64,000 nucleotides of DNA from Lactococcus garvieae subsp. garvieae (lineage in GTDB: Bacteria > Bacillota > Bacilli > Lactobacillales > Streptococcaceae), in the NCBI RefSeq assembly GCF_029024465.1, contig NZ_CP118950.1, forward strand, positions 1,426,001-1,490,000. Direction: 5' to 3'. The translations under genes were made by a program, and so were the position numbers. The notes under the pieces are model-generated. The model was not told the DNA's origin. It did not search any database and saw nothing but the letters and a program-made list of their open reading frames with translations. Below are positions 26,171 through 35,310 of the stretch, piece after piece (position 1 is the stretch's first letter; every line of letters begins with the position of its first letter).

Positions 26171-28990
26171 TTATAATTTTTGTTTTAAATACTGTCCGGT
26201 GTAAGATTGCTCAACCTCAGCCACTTCTTCTGGCGTACCTGTAGCTAAGATTGTTCCGCCGCCAGCCCCCCCTTCTGGTCCGAGATCAATAATGTAGTCA
26301 GCAGTTTTAATCACATCAAGATTATGTTCAATAACAACGATGGTATTGCCTTGATCCACAAGACGATCCAAAACTTTAATCAATGTGGCGATATCTTCAC
26401 TGTGCAAGCCAGTTGTGGGTTCATCCAAGATATAAAAGCTCTTGCCTGTACTGCGTTTTTGCAATTCGGAAGCAAGCTTCATCCGTTGTGCTTCACCACC
26501 AGATAAGGTGGTAGCTGGTTGTCCCAAAGTAACATAGCCTAAGCCGACATCAACAATGGTTTGCAATTTTCTCTCAATTTTTGGAATATGACGGAAGAAT
26601 TCCAAAGCATCCGACACGCGCATGTCGAGAATTTCTGAAATATTCTTCCCTTTGTAATGAACTTCCAAGGTTTCTGAGTTATAGCGTTTGCCATGACAGA
26701 TTTCACAAGGGACATACACATCTGGGAGAAAATGCATTTCAATTTTGATAATACCGTCACCCGAACAAGCTTCACAACGTCCGCCTTTGACGTTAAATGA
26801 AAAACGTCCTTTTTTGTAGCCACGTATTTTGGCTTCATTCGTTTCTGCAAAAAGTCCACGGATATCATCAAAAACAGAGGTATAAGTTGCTGGATTTGAA
26901 CGTGGTGTACGTCCAATCGGCGATTGGTCAATATCAATCAGACGTTCAATTTCTTCATAACCGGTCACTTTTTTATGCTTCCCTGGTTTTTCTGAATTAT
27001 GATTGAGCTTTTGCGCCAAGGTTTTCTTCAAAATTGAATTAACCAAGGTTGATTTACCTGACCCTGAAACACCGGTTACAGCCGTCATGATTCCTAGAGG
27101 AAATTGAGCATCGATATTTTGTAAGTTGTTTTCGGAAGCCCCAGTGACCTTCACCATGCGTTTTTTATCGATTTTACGGCGTTTTTCCGGTACAGGGATG
27201 GAACGTTTCCCTGATAAATATTGTCCTGTCAAGGATTTTTTATTTTTCGCTACTTGTTTTGGCGTACCAGCAGCAATAATTTCTCCCCCTAAATCTCCAG
27301 CGCCTGGTCCGACATCAATCAGCCAATCTGCTGCTTTCATCGTATCTTCATCGTGCTCAACCACGATAAGTGTGTTGCCTAAGTCACGCATTTTTTGGAG
27401 AGATTCAATCAAGCGGTCATTGTCTCTTTGATGCAGACCAATTGATGGCTCATCAAGGATATAAAGGACGCCTGAAAGATTCGAACCGATCTGTGTCGCT
27501 AAACGAATACGTTGCGATTCTCCACCTGATAATGTCCCTGAAGCCCGTGAAAGTGTCAGATAGTCAAGCCCCACATTTTTTAAGAAAGATAAGCGATCTT
27601 TGATTTCCTTTACAATAGGTTGGGCAATCATTTCATCGTTTTCAGATAAAGTAAGAGCAGCTAAAAATTCTAACTCGTCACCAATAGCTAAATTAGAAAG
27701 TTCCCCGATATGTTTTCCATCCACCTTAACCGAAAGGGCTTGATCGTTCAAACGATAGCCGTGACAAGTCGTACATGTTAACTCCGTCATGTAACCACGA
27801 AGGTATTCACGTGTATAATCACTTGAGGTTTCGCGGAAACGACGGTTGATATTATTGATTATCCCAGGGAAAACCATGTCTTTATCAGAAACGTTCCCAA
27901 AGTCACCGACATAGTAAAAATGGAATTTACGCTCACCAGAGCCGTGAAGAATAATATCTTTATGTTCTTCCGGTAAATCAGCCCACGGTGTATCCATATC
28001 AATTCCAAAATCACGGCTGGCACATTCCAACATGGTAGGGTAGTAATTTGAAGAGATAGGATTCCATGCTACAATAGCACCCTCGCGTAAGGTCTTACTG
28101 TCGTCAGGAATAACCAAGTCAGGATCGACTTCATTTTTCATTCCTAGACCATCACAGTCTGGACAAGAACCAAAAGGCGCATTAAATGAAAAGAGACGTG
28201 GCTCTAGCTCAGGAACAGTAAAACCACAGACAGGACAGGCATAGAACTCACTGAAAAGAAGTTCCTCCCCATCCATCTTGTCCACAATAACATAGCCTTC
28301 AGCAATACGTAGTGCTGCTTCAACAGAGTCAAACAAACGTGAACGAATTCCTTCTTTTACAACAATACGGTCAATAACGACTTCGATATTGTGCTTTTTA
28401 TTTTTATCAAGCTCTGGTGCTTCTGTCACATCGTAAACTTCACCATCTGCGCGGACACGTACATAGCCTTCTTTTTGCACACGCTCAAAAACTTTAACGT
28501 GTTGTCCTTTTTTACCACGTACAATGGGTGCCAAAATCTGCAGGCGTGTTTTTTCAGGAAGTTCGAGGATTTGATCCACAATTTCTTCAACCGATTGTGC
28601 TGAAATTTGACCATGTCCATTGATACAGAAAGGTTTTCCGACACGCGCAAAAAGCAAACGGAGATAATCATTAATCTCCGTCACTGTTCCGACAGTAGAG
28701 CGGGGATTTTTACTGGTTGTTTTCTGGTCAATGGAGATGGCTGGCGACAATCCGTCAATGCTGTCCACATCTGGTTTATCCATATTGCCTAAAAATTGAC
28801 GGGCATAAGCAGATAATGATTCGACATAGCGACGTTGTCCTTCAGCATATAAAGTCTCAAAAGCCAGAGAAGACTTCCCTGAACCTGATACACCTGTAAC
28901 AACGACCAACTTATCACGCGGAATAGTAACATCTATATTTTTTAAATTGTGCTCTCGAGCACCATGTATAACAATTTTATCTTGGGGCAT
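26171..28990 (-). CDS. uvrA: UvrA, excinuclease ABC subunit A
   Basis: 939 residues, the full family length, for nucleotide excision repair in the cytoplasm. Two ABC ATPase modules: Walker [13 protein letters not shown] near residue 32 and [12 protein letters not shown] near 640, signatures [12 protein letters not shown] and [12 protein letters not shown]. Two zinc modules are visible, with CPVCGF..CPDCDG in the first half and [14 protein letters not shown] in the second. Complete, alone on its transcript. Confidence 0.97.
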   Translation of the reverse strand: MPQDKIVIHGAREHNLKNIDVTIPRDKLVVVTGVSGSGKSSLAFETLYAEGQRRYVESLSAYARQFLGNMDKPDVDSIDGLSPAISIDQKTTSKNPRSTVGTVTEINDYLRLLFARVGKPFCINGHGQISAQSVEEIVDQILELPEKTRLQILAPIVRGKKGQHVKVFERVQKEGYVRVRADGEVYDVTEAPELDKNKKHNIEVVIDRIVVKEGIRSRLFDSVEAALRIAEGYVIVDKMDGEELLFSEFYACPVCGFTVPELEPRLFSFNAPFGSCPDCDGLGMKNEVDPDLVIPDDSKTLREGAIVAWNPISSNYYPTMLECASRDFGIDMDTPWADLPEEHKDIILHGSGERKFHFYYVGDFGNVSDKDMVFPGIINNINRRFRETSSDYTREYLRGYMTELTCTTCHGYRLNDQALSVKVDGKHIGELSNLAIGDELEFLAALTLSENDEMIAQPIVKEIKDRLSFLKNVGLDYLTLSRASGTLSGGESQRIRLATQIGSNLSGVLYILDEPSIGLHQRDNDRLIESLQKMRDLGNTLIVVEHDEDTMKAADWLIDVGPGAGDLGGEIIAAGTPKQVAKNKKSLTGQYLSGKRSIPVPEKRRKIDKKRMVKVTGASENNLQNIDAQFPLGIMTAVTGVSGSGKSTLVNSILKKTLAQKLNHNSEKPGKHKKVTGYEEIERLIDIDQSPIGRTPRSNPATYTSVFDDIRGLFAETNEAKIRGYKKGRFSFNVKGGRCEACSGDGIIKIEMHFLPDVYVPCEICHGKRYNSETLEVHYKGKNISEILDMRVSDALEFFRHIPKIERKLQTIVDVGLGYVTLGQPATTLSGGEAQRMKLASELQKRSTGKSFYILDEPTTGLHSEDIATLIKVLDRLVDQGNTIVVIEHNLDVIKTADYIIDLGPEGGAGGGTILATGTPEEVAEVEQSYTGQYLKQKL

Positions 28991-29096
28991 TTATTCTTCC
29001 CTTCTCACTTCTATCCCAGATTTTCTGAGACTGAATTTCTTATTTTCGATAAAGATACTTCAATTATACTACATTTTAAGGTACAATAGCCTTATC

Positions 29097-29396
29097 ATGA
29101 AATCTTATTTTGTCTATGTTTTACGTTGTGCTGACGATACGCTTTATTGTGGCTATACAGACGATGTTACAAAACGACTGGAAACCCATAATTCTGGTAA
29201 AGGTGCCAAATATACTAAAGCACGACGTCCCCTTCAACTTCTGACTTCCGTTGAATTTTCAGATAAGAAACGCGCCTTAAAATGCGAGTGGTGGTTTAAA
29301 CATAAACTCAACCGCTCACAAAAATTAAAATTAATTAAAGAAAAAACCATTAAAGAAACCTTTGAGAAAGAACTTCTAGCTAAAGAAAAGGGCTAA
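29097..29396 (+). CDS. GIY-YIG nuclease-fold protein (YhbQ/UPF0213)
   Basis: 99 residues: [20 protein letters not shown] carries the GIY-YIG motif (YVL...CGY) and [22 protein letters not shown] the conserved Arg. It probably acts on DNA, but no defined role is known for this family. I chose the ATG at 29097, since the open frame upstream (from 28947) overlaps uvrA and its promoter. A TACAAT lies only nine bases upstream of this ATG, so the mRNA may be nearly leaderless. Confidence 0.85.
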   Translation: MKSYFVYVLRCADDTLYCGYTDDVTKRLETHNSGKGAKYTKARRPLQLLTSVEFSDKKRALKCEWWFKHKLNRSQKLKLIKEKTIKETFEKELLAKEKG

Positions 29397-29420
29397 GGGA
29401 TCCCTCGTCTCAGTTTAATT

Positions 29421-29452
29421 ATAAAAAAGCAAACTTAAGTTTGCTTTTTTAT
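29421..29452. terminator. perfectly palindromic bidirectional terminator
   Basis: A perfect 32-bp palindrome centred on CTTAAG, with AAAAAAGCAAA and TTTGCTTTTTT arms. It serves both converging genes, and its right end includes the stop codon of the minus-strand gene. Confidence 0.88.
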
Positions 29453-29775
29453 AATTTTTCTAGTTTAACAGCTGTACCATAGGCAGCTACTGAATCCACA
29501 TTGCCAAATGTTGAAGAGTCAAAACGCATCGCGAGAATTGCATTGGCACCTTTATCTCGTGCCTCTTCTGCAAGACGTTCAATAGCACTCTCACGTGTTT
29601 CATGCTGGAGTTTCGTATAACCGGCAATTTCACCACCAACAATCGTTTTTAATTGTTGTCCGGTACTTGAGAATACGTTACGCGAACGGGTAGTTAAACC
29701 AAAAACTTCGCCATAGACTTCAACCACTCGATAGCCTGGTGCATCATTTGTAGTTAAAATTAAGATATCTTTCAT
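29449..29775 (-). CDS. YbjQ-like UPF0145 protein
   Basis: 108 residues of the YbjQ/UPF0145 (heavy-metal-binding domain) family: ILTTNDAPGYRVVEVYGEVFGLTTRS at the N-terminus and RDKGANAILAMRFDSS in the middle. Members form pentameric rings; the function is unknown. Its own small transcript. Confidence 0.85.
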   Translation of the reverse strand: MKDILILTTNDAPGYRVVEVYGEVFGLTTRSRNVFSSTGQQLKTIVGGEIAGYTKLQHETRESAIERLAEEARDKGANAILAMRFDSSTFGNVDSVAAYGTAVKLEKL

Positions 29776-29794
29776 TTCTTTGCTCCTTTATAAG

Positions 29795-30715
29795 TTACAT
29801 TTTGTCCAAGATTTCATGGATAATTTCATGCGAATCCAGAACATTTGTTTGCTTCATTTGTTTCATGAGTTCCTCTCTGTTATGGCCATCAAAATTAGCT
29901 ACTGCTTCAACCATACCAAAAACCAAACTTTCGAAACCACGATTATATGTGGCAGTTTGCCAGCCGTTAATTCCGATTTTTTGCTTGTCTAGTCCTGTAA
30001 GAATTTCTAACTCCGTCAGTTCTGATAAACGATAGGTTCCACTGCTTGCTTCAACCGTAAATTCCTCAGAAAAAGCGCCTGAGACCAAGTTCATGCTGGC
30101 AACACCCATACAAGATTGTGTTCTCAGTGTGACCATCACACGTGAAAGTTTTTTGTCCGGCGTCATCGCTAATTGATAACTGTAACGTTCAATCTCATCA
30201 TCCAACAAGTAAATCAACGTATCCAAAGGATGAATGAAAATATCATACAAACTAAACTGCACTTCGTCGGCATTGTTCGCTAAGTTTTTACTTACTTTGA
30301 TAAAGTTTTTTTGATGGACCTCTTTTAGTTTGTCTGTCAGTGGGGCAAAACGGCGATTAAACCCGATAACAAAGAGGACATTATTTTCCTCAGCCAAGCG
30401 ATGAAGTTCTTGGACCTCCTCAAAGTTTTCGGAAATCGGCTTATCCATCATGACATGTGTCCCTGCACTCAAATAACGTTTTGCAAGTTCAAAATGTTGG
30501 GCCGTTGCTGCATGAATGACAACCATATCGCAAGTTTCCAACGCGCTTAAATCCGTTGTCGCATATTCAAACTTGTATTTTTTTCGAATCTCTTCAGCTT
30601 TTTCCCAGGTTCTCGAATGCAAAATGAAGCGATGTTCGGCCTGCATTTTCGCATAAACGGGCAGATAGGCCTTACCTGCGATATTTGATGTTGCACCAAT
30701 TATTCCAATAATCAT
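29795..30715 (-). CDS. Gfo/Idh/MocA-family oxidoreductase
   Basis: 306 residues. An N-terminal Rossmann fold (IIGIIGATSNIAGKAYLPV) is followed by the family motif MDKPISENFEEVQ (the EKP-like segment with Lys) and a C-terminal substrate domain. It would oxidise or reduce a sugar or sugar derivative with NAD(P). The substrate is unknown. Slightly short for the family (330-380) but both domains are present. It lies 9 bp from thiN and is probably co-transcribed. Confidence 0.85.
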   Translation of the reverse strand: MIIGIIGATSNIAGKAYLPVYAKMQAEHRFILHSRTWEKAEEIRKKYKFEYATTDLSALETCDMVVIHAATAQHFELAKRYLSAGTHVMMDKPISENFEEVQELHRLAEENNVLFVIGFNRRFAPLTDKLKEVHQKNFIKVSKNLANNADEVQFSLYDIFIHPLDTLIYLLDDEIERYSYQLAMTPDKKLSRVMVTLRTQSCMGVASMNLVSGAFSEEFTVEASSGTYRLSELTELEILTGLDKQKIGINGWQTATYNRGFESLVFGMVEAVANFDGHNREELMKQMKQTNVLDSHEIIHEILDKM

Positions 30716-30724
30716 ATAATCTCT

Positions 30725-31342
30725 CTAACTGTCTTTTGAATAAATTACGATGAGCTTGCCTTGAGCAATTTTTAACTCCATCGTCTCACTGATAAAAGCA
30801 TTACTTGCATAGATGTCTGCAAAGTTATCCTCAGCTTTCAGTGGATATTTTGCGTTTTTAATCTCTAAACTTCTGTTTGTGCCAACCTGAACAATTCCCA
30901 AATACGGATAGCCTTCAATCTTGCGAATTGTATGCTGCCCTTGAGTCAAATATGTTACAAAATTTTGATTGTCCTTCAAAGAAATCCTTTCCGGACAGGC
31001 AAGATGCAGGGGCAGATACACATTGGTCAAATGATGGTCAAGCCTTCCACCAAGGGCTCCAATAATCATAATTTCTGCATCTGGAAAACGAGAAAGTACC
31101 TGATCTAAACCAGCTTCTAAATCCGTCTGATCCTTCTCTGCCGGAAGTTTAACAAGTTCATGAGCAGCTTCTGATAGTTTATCGAATTCTTCCTTACTTA
31201 CAGAGTCAAAATCACCAACTGCTAAGTCCAAGTCTTGATGTTCCTCAAGTAAAAATAAAGCGCCACGGTCAATGCCGACATAATAATCATAGCTTTCTTC
31301 AGGTAGACTGGCTGGCCGTCCTGCGTGGATAAGTACTCTCAT
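30725..31342 (-). CDS. thiN: thiamine pyrophosphokinase
   Basis: 205 residues. The catalytic region has YYVGIDRGALFLLE, AVGDFDSV, LPAEKDQTDLEAGL and IIGALGGRLDHHLTN, which match the TPK family. It makes thiamine diphosphate from thiamine and ATP in the cytoplasm. Its ATG overlaps the stop of the MazG-like gene, so the two are translationally coupled. Confidence 0.93.
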   Translation of the reverse strand: MRVLIHAGRPASLPEESYDYYVGIDRGALFLLEEHQDLDLAVGDFDSVSKEEFDKLSEAAHELVKLPAEKDQTDLEAGLDQVLSRFPDAEIMIIGALGGRLDHHLTNVYLPLHLACPERISLKDNQNFVTYLTQGQHTIRKIEGYPYLGIVQVGTNRSLEIKNAKYPLKAEDNFADIYASNAFISETMELKIAQGKLIVIYSKDS

Positions 31343-31686
31343 CGCTCATCCCCGCTGCCTGCTATTTTACCTCTGAGCTGACGACTTTCTAGTTTATTTA
31401 AGTTGGCTTGAGCGACTTGTTCCAAATCAAGTCCCAGATACCGCGCACAGGTTGCCACATGCCATAAGACATCACCTAATTCTTTTCCCAAAGCATTTTT
31501 ATCTTCCTCGTGAATGATTCCATCCTGATCACGGATGATTTTTTTTATCTTATCCGCAACTTCTCCTGATTCACCCGCTAAACCGAGTACCTTATCTAAA
31601 AAAGCAAAATTTACCTGCTCAATGTCCGCTAAAGGACCATTGACATCAAATTTTATTATTTCCTTTTGATAATCCTTAAGTTCCAT
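31339..31686 (-). CDS. MazG-like nucleotide pyrophosphohydrolase
   Basis: 115 residues of the all-alpha NTP pyrophosphohydrolase superfamily: GESGEVADKIKKIIRD and KELGDVLWHVA supply the ExxE...ExxD metal-binding pattern. It probably cleans up non-canonical or excess NTPs. It overlaps thiN by 4 bp (ATGA). Confidence 0.88.
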   Translation of the reverse strand: MELKDYQKEIIKFDVNGPLADIEQVNFAFLDKVLGLAGESGEVADKIKKIIRDQDGIIHEEDKNALGKELGDVLWHVATCARYLGLDLEQVAQANLNKLESRQLRGKIAGSGDER

Positions 31687-31809
31687 AGATAAGGTTCCTC
31701 CTTTAAATCTCTCTCTTATTATATCAAAAACTCCTCTGAAAAAGGATGTTTCATCCCTTAGTTTTATGCAAAAAAAGCCCTCGAGTAACTGAGAACTTTT
31801 ATTTAAGCT

Positions 31810-33147
31810 TTAAGGGCGGATACGTCCAAGCATACGTGGGAAAGGAATAGCTTCACGGATGTGTTGGTTACCTGTAATAAAGGTTACCGCACGTTCCAAA
31901 CCAAGTCCAAAACCAGAATGTGGCACAGAACCGAATTTACGTAAGTCGAGGTACCAGCTGTATTCTTCTTCTGAGAGACCAAATTCTTTTACTTTTTCAA
32001 CCAAGTAATCGTAATCTGTCGCACGTTCTGAACCCCCAATGATTTCACCATAACCTTCTGGCGCGATAAGATCGGCACAAATCACAACATCTTCACGTGT
32101 TGGATGTGGTTTCATGTAGAAAGCTTTGATTGCCTTAGGGTAGTTGATGATAAATGTTGGCACACCATAGTAGTTAGAAACAAATGTTTCATGAGGTGAA
32201 CCAAAGTCATCACCCCACTCGATATGATCGTAATCGTTATTTGCTTCTTCTTTTTGAAGAAGTTCAATCGCGTCATCATAAGTGACACGTTTGAAGGGTT
32301 CATTGACATATTTTTCCAATAAATCAATGTCACGTTCCAAACTTTCTAGAGCATAACGTTGGTTTTCCAAGACTGATTTAATCAAATGTTTGACATATGC
32401 TTCTTGAATATCCAAAGATTCTTCGTGTGTTGTGAAAGCCATTTCTGGTTCAATCATCCAGAATTCAGTCAAATGACGGCGTGTTTTTGATTTTTCAGCA
32501 CGGAAAGTTGGACCAAAGGTAAAGACTTTACCAAATGCCATCGCACCCGCTTCAGCATAGAGCTGACCAGTTTGTGACAAGTAAGCAGGTTGTCCAAAGT
32601 AATCTGTCTCAAAAAGTTCTGTTGTTCCTTCAGGAGCTGAACCTGTCAAGATTGGGCTATCTATTTTAACAAAGCCGTTGGCATTGTAAAACTCATAGGT
32701 TGCACGGATAATTTCGTTACGTACAAGCATGATAGCATGTTGCTTGCGGCTACGTAACCATAAGTGACGGTTATCCATCAAGAAGTCTGTACCATGTTCT
32801 TTTGGTGTGATAGGATAATCCACAGATCCCCCAACAACTTCAAGGTCTGTAACATCAAGCTCGTAGCCAAATTTTGAACGTGAATCTTCTTTCACAACAC
32901 CTGTTACGATTACTGATGTTTCTTGCGCCAAGTGTTTGATTTCGGTGAATTTTTCTAAGCCAGCTTCTTCACCAAATTTTTCAATCATGTTTGGTTTGAA
33001 AACGACAGCTTGGAAATAAGCTGTACCATCACGGAGTTGGAGAAATTGCAATTTTCCTTTTCCTGATTTGTCTGCAACCCAAGCGCCGATTTTGATTTCT
33101 TCTCCGACATGGTCTTTCACATCGATGATTGATACTAAGTCTTTCAT
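31810..33147 (-). CDS. asnS: asparaginyl-tRNA synthetase
   Basis: 445 residues of class IIb: an N-terminal OB-fold anticodon domain ([24 protein letters not shown]), motif 2 ([22 protein letters not shown]) and motif 3 ([13 protein letters not shown]). It charges tRNA-Asn. It ends the series dinG, ypmB-like, aspB, a small gene and asnS, the order known from Bacillus. The gap to the preceding gene is 21 bp, with no room for a T-box. Confidence 0.97.
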   Translation of the reverse strand: MKDLVSIIDVKDHVGEEIKIGAWVADKSGKGKLQFLQLRDGTAYFQAVVFKPNMIEKFGEEAGLEKFTEIKHLAQETSVIVTGVVKEDSRSKFGYELDVTDLEVVGGSVDYPITPKEHGTDFLMDNRHLWLRSRKQHAIMLVRNEIIRATYEFYNANGFVKIDSPILTGSAPEGTTELFETDYFGQPAYLSQTGQLYAEAGAMAFGKVFTFGPTFRAEKSKTRRHLTEFWMIEPEMAFTTHEESLDIQEAYVKHLIKSVLENQRYALESLERDIDLLEKYVNEPFKRVTYDDAIELLQKEEANNDYDHIEWGDDFGSPHETFVSNYYGVPTFIINYPKAIKAFYMKPHPTREDVVICADLIAPEGYGEIIGGSERATDYDYLVEKVKEFGLSEEEYSWYLDLRKFGSVPHSGFGLGLERAVTFITGNQHIREAIPFPRMLGRIRP

Positions 33148-33168
33148 AAATAATTCCTTCTCTTTTTA

Positions 33169-33498
33169 TTAATATAAATCTTTGTCTGCAAATTTCTCTA
33201 ACCAGATTTCCTTCAAAGTTTTCAAATCTTCTTTAAAAGCTTTAGGTGTCTGTAATTCGTCTTTCTTAAGCTCTTCCAAGACCAGAAGTTCAAAGTCATC
33301 CGATTTCCAATCTTTGTCAATGGCTAGTGGAACACCAATTCCTGTTTTTCGTGAAAATTCAAAGCGATTTTTCAAACCAGGTAAATCTGGTGCTATATCA
33401 AGATAAAACTTGTTTTTTGAAATATTTTTATAAGCAACAACAGCGCCTAGCTTTTCTTGGAGCTTGTAAGCTGATTTTGCTTCTTTTTTATCTATCAT
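33169..33498 (-). CDS. conserved hypothetical protein between aspB and asnS
   Basis: 109 residues, not recognised. It contains GAVVAYKNISKNKFYLDIAPDLPG and an acidic, Lys-rich C-terminus (DELQTPKAFKEDLKTLKEIWLE); no signal peptide or membrane segment. It overlaps the aspB stop by 11 bp and is followed by asnS, so it is co-translated with amino-acid metabolism genes. Confidence 0.7.
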   Translation of the reverse strand: MIDKKEAKSAYKLQEKLGAVVAYKNISKNKFYLDIAPDLPGLKNRFEFSRKTGIGVPLAIDKDWKSDDFELLVLEELKKDELQTPKAFKEDLKTLKEIWLEKFADKDLY

Positions 33499-34681
33499 GC
33501 GCCACTTCCATCCAGTTCTTAAGACGTTTTACAGCTTCTGTTAAACTCTCAAGGTCAGTAGCATAACTCAATCTTACATGTACAGGTGAACCAAATCCTT
33601 CTCCCGTTACAAGCGCCACTCCGGTTTCTTCAAGAATCGCTGTCGCAAAATCCGTAACATTGTCATATCCTTTGAGCGCCATGGCTTTCTCAACTTTAGG
33701 GAAGAGATAGAATGCACCATTAGGTTTGATGGCCTCAAAGCCAGGAATTTGATTAATCATCGGATGAATCAAATTTAGACGGGCTTCAAAAGCTGTACGC
33801 ATTTTTTCGACTGCCGTCTCATCAGAATTAAAAGCTTCAATGGCTGCATATTGAGCAACTGTACTTGGATTTGAGGTTGTTTGACCTGCAATCTTGGTCA
33901 TTGCTGCAATAATTTCGCTGTCACCAACTGCAAGCCCAATGCGCCAACCGGTCATCGCAAAGGTCTTCGATACACCATTAATAACAATCGTATGTTGACG
34001 AATCGCTTCGGATAAAGATGAAAGAGCTGTAAACACGCTCTTATTATAAACCAGTCGGTGGTAAATATCGTCTGCTAAGATTAACAAATCATTAGCTACA
34101 GCCCAATTTCCCAAAGCCAATAATTCTTCTTTTGAATAAATCATTCCTGTGGGATTGGACGGGCTATTCAGCAAAAGTACTTTTGTCTTTTCAGTTTTCA
34201 CTGCCTCGAGTTGTTCGACTGTGATTTTAAAGTCATTTTCTTGCAAAGTCGAAACGACAACAGGATGACCTCCCGACATTTTAACTTGGTCCACATAACT
34301 CACCCAATAAGGGGCTGGAATGATGACCTCATCTCCTTTATCTAAAACACTTTGAAAGAAGGCATAAAGCGCAAATTTAGCACCTGTGGTAACCAAAATT
34401 TCCTTATCTTCAATGGCATAACCATAATATTTTTCCCAATAATTGCGCACAGCACTTTTCAACTCAGGCAAACCAGAAGCCTGCGTATAGAAGCTGGCTT
34501 TGCCTGAATGGATAGAATCAATGGCTGCTTCCCCGATGAGTTCTGGGGTAGAAAAGTCTGGCTGTCCCAAAGTTAAATCAATAATGTTTTTTCCTTGGCT
34601 TGCGAGATCTTTGGCACGCTTTGCAGCAGCGAGAGTCACAGACTCTTCGATGTTTGAAACAAAATCAGATAATTTTTTCAT
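33488..34681 (-). CDS. aspB: aspartate aminotransferase, class I PLP-dependent
   Basis: 397 residues. The PLP lysine is in INGVSKTFAMTGWRIG near residue 236, with NSPSNPTGMIY before it and the C-terminal Arg in HVRLSYAT. It exchanges amino groups between aspartate and 2-oxoglutarate; adjacency to asnS fits supply of aspartate/asparagine. The subgroup 1-gamma assignment rests on similarity and gene order. It starts 3 bp after the ypmB-like stop. Confidence 0.92.
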   Translation of the reverse strand: MKKLSDFVSNIEESVTLAAAKRAKDLASQGKNIIDLTLGQPDFSTPELIGEAAIDSIHSGKASFYTQASGLPELKSAVRNYWEKYYGYAIEDKEILVTTGAKFALYAFFQSVLDKGDEVIIPAPYWVSYVDQVKMSGGHPVVVSTLQENDFKITVEQLEAVKTEKTKVLLLNSPSNPTGMIYSKEELLALGNWAVANDLLILADDIYHRLVYNKSVFTALSSLSEAIRQHTIVINGVSKTFAMTGWRIGLAVGDSEIIAAMTKIAGQTTSNPSTVAQYAAIEAFNSDETAVEKMRTAFEARLNLIHPMINQIPGFEAIKPNGAFYLFPKVEKAMALKGYDNVTDFATAILEETGVALVTGEGFGSPVHVRLSYATDLESLTEAVKRLKNWMEVAHDR

Positions 34682-34684
34682 AAA

Positions 34685-35128
34685 TTACATCAGCTCCTTA
34701 CCCGTCTTGAAATCATAAAGTTTAAAACCTTCACGACTATTTACCTGCCATACGGGCTGATTTTTATACAGGGCCAAGACGATAGATGTCGTATTATCTG
34801 CTTGAAGCGTTTCGGGCTTAACACCTGTTGCCATGTCAATAACTGTTAAATTTCCCCCTTTTTCCGGAATTAAAACACCGATCTCCTTGCCTTTTTCAGT
34901 TTTGCCAAGTAAAGAATAATCTGTGCTATCTGTAGTTGCAATGTCAAAAGCTGTTGGAGTTTTCAGCTCAGTTTTATCCTTTGCTATAGCAATTGCAGCG
35001 CTTCTTGCTGTATTGTAAGGGCTGACTGCTCTCCAGATAAAGAGGCTTATCGCAATAAAACCTGCCAGAATTACCGTTAAAACACCGATAATAATCTGTG
35101 TGTGCAGAGTCATTCGTCTTCTTCTCAT
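34685..35128 (-). CDS. YpmB-like membrane-anchored protein (DUF5590)
   Basis: 147 residues: one N-terminal membrane helix (about 8-30) after a basic MRRRRM start, then a small extracytoplasmic domain with PepSY-like repeats (NTARSAAIAIAKDKTELKTP). Position between dinG and aspB is the same as that of Bacillus ypmB. Function unknown. Confidence 0.8.
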   Translation of the reverse strand: MRRRRMTLHTQIIIGVLTVILAGFIAISLFIWRAVSPYNTARSAAIAIAKDKTELKTPTAFDIATTDSTDYSLLGKTEKGKEIGVLIPEKGGNLTVIDMATGVKPETLQADNTTSIVLALYKNQPVWQVNSREGFKLYDFKTGKELM

Positions 35129-35310
35129 AGCCTGCCTTTCTGTCCTTTAGATAATCTATTTAATTATAGCAAAAAAGCAACGAAATTGCTTCTCTACAAA
35201 GGTCTTCTGCCGGAAAAAGTCAAATCTATAATTTTCCCCAGTCTCGTCACTGAAAAATTTTGGTGCATTTCCTTAACTTCTTCTTTGATTCATCTGTCTC
35301 GAGTACCATT

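Noticed and set aside
28947-29096. 50-codon N-terminal extension of the GIY-YIG protein
   Set aside because: It overlaps the uvrA start on the other strand and the residues do not fit the family, which begins at MKSYFVYVL.
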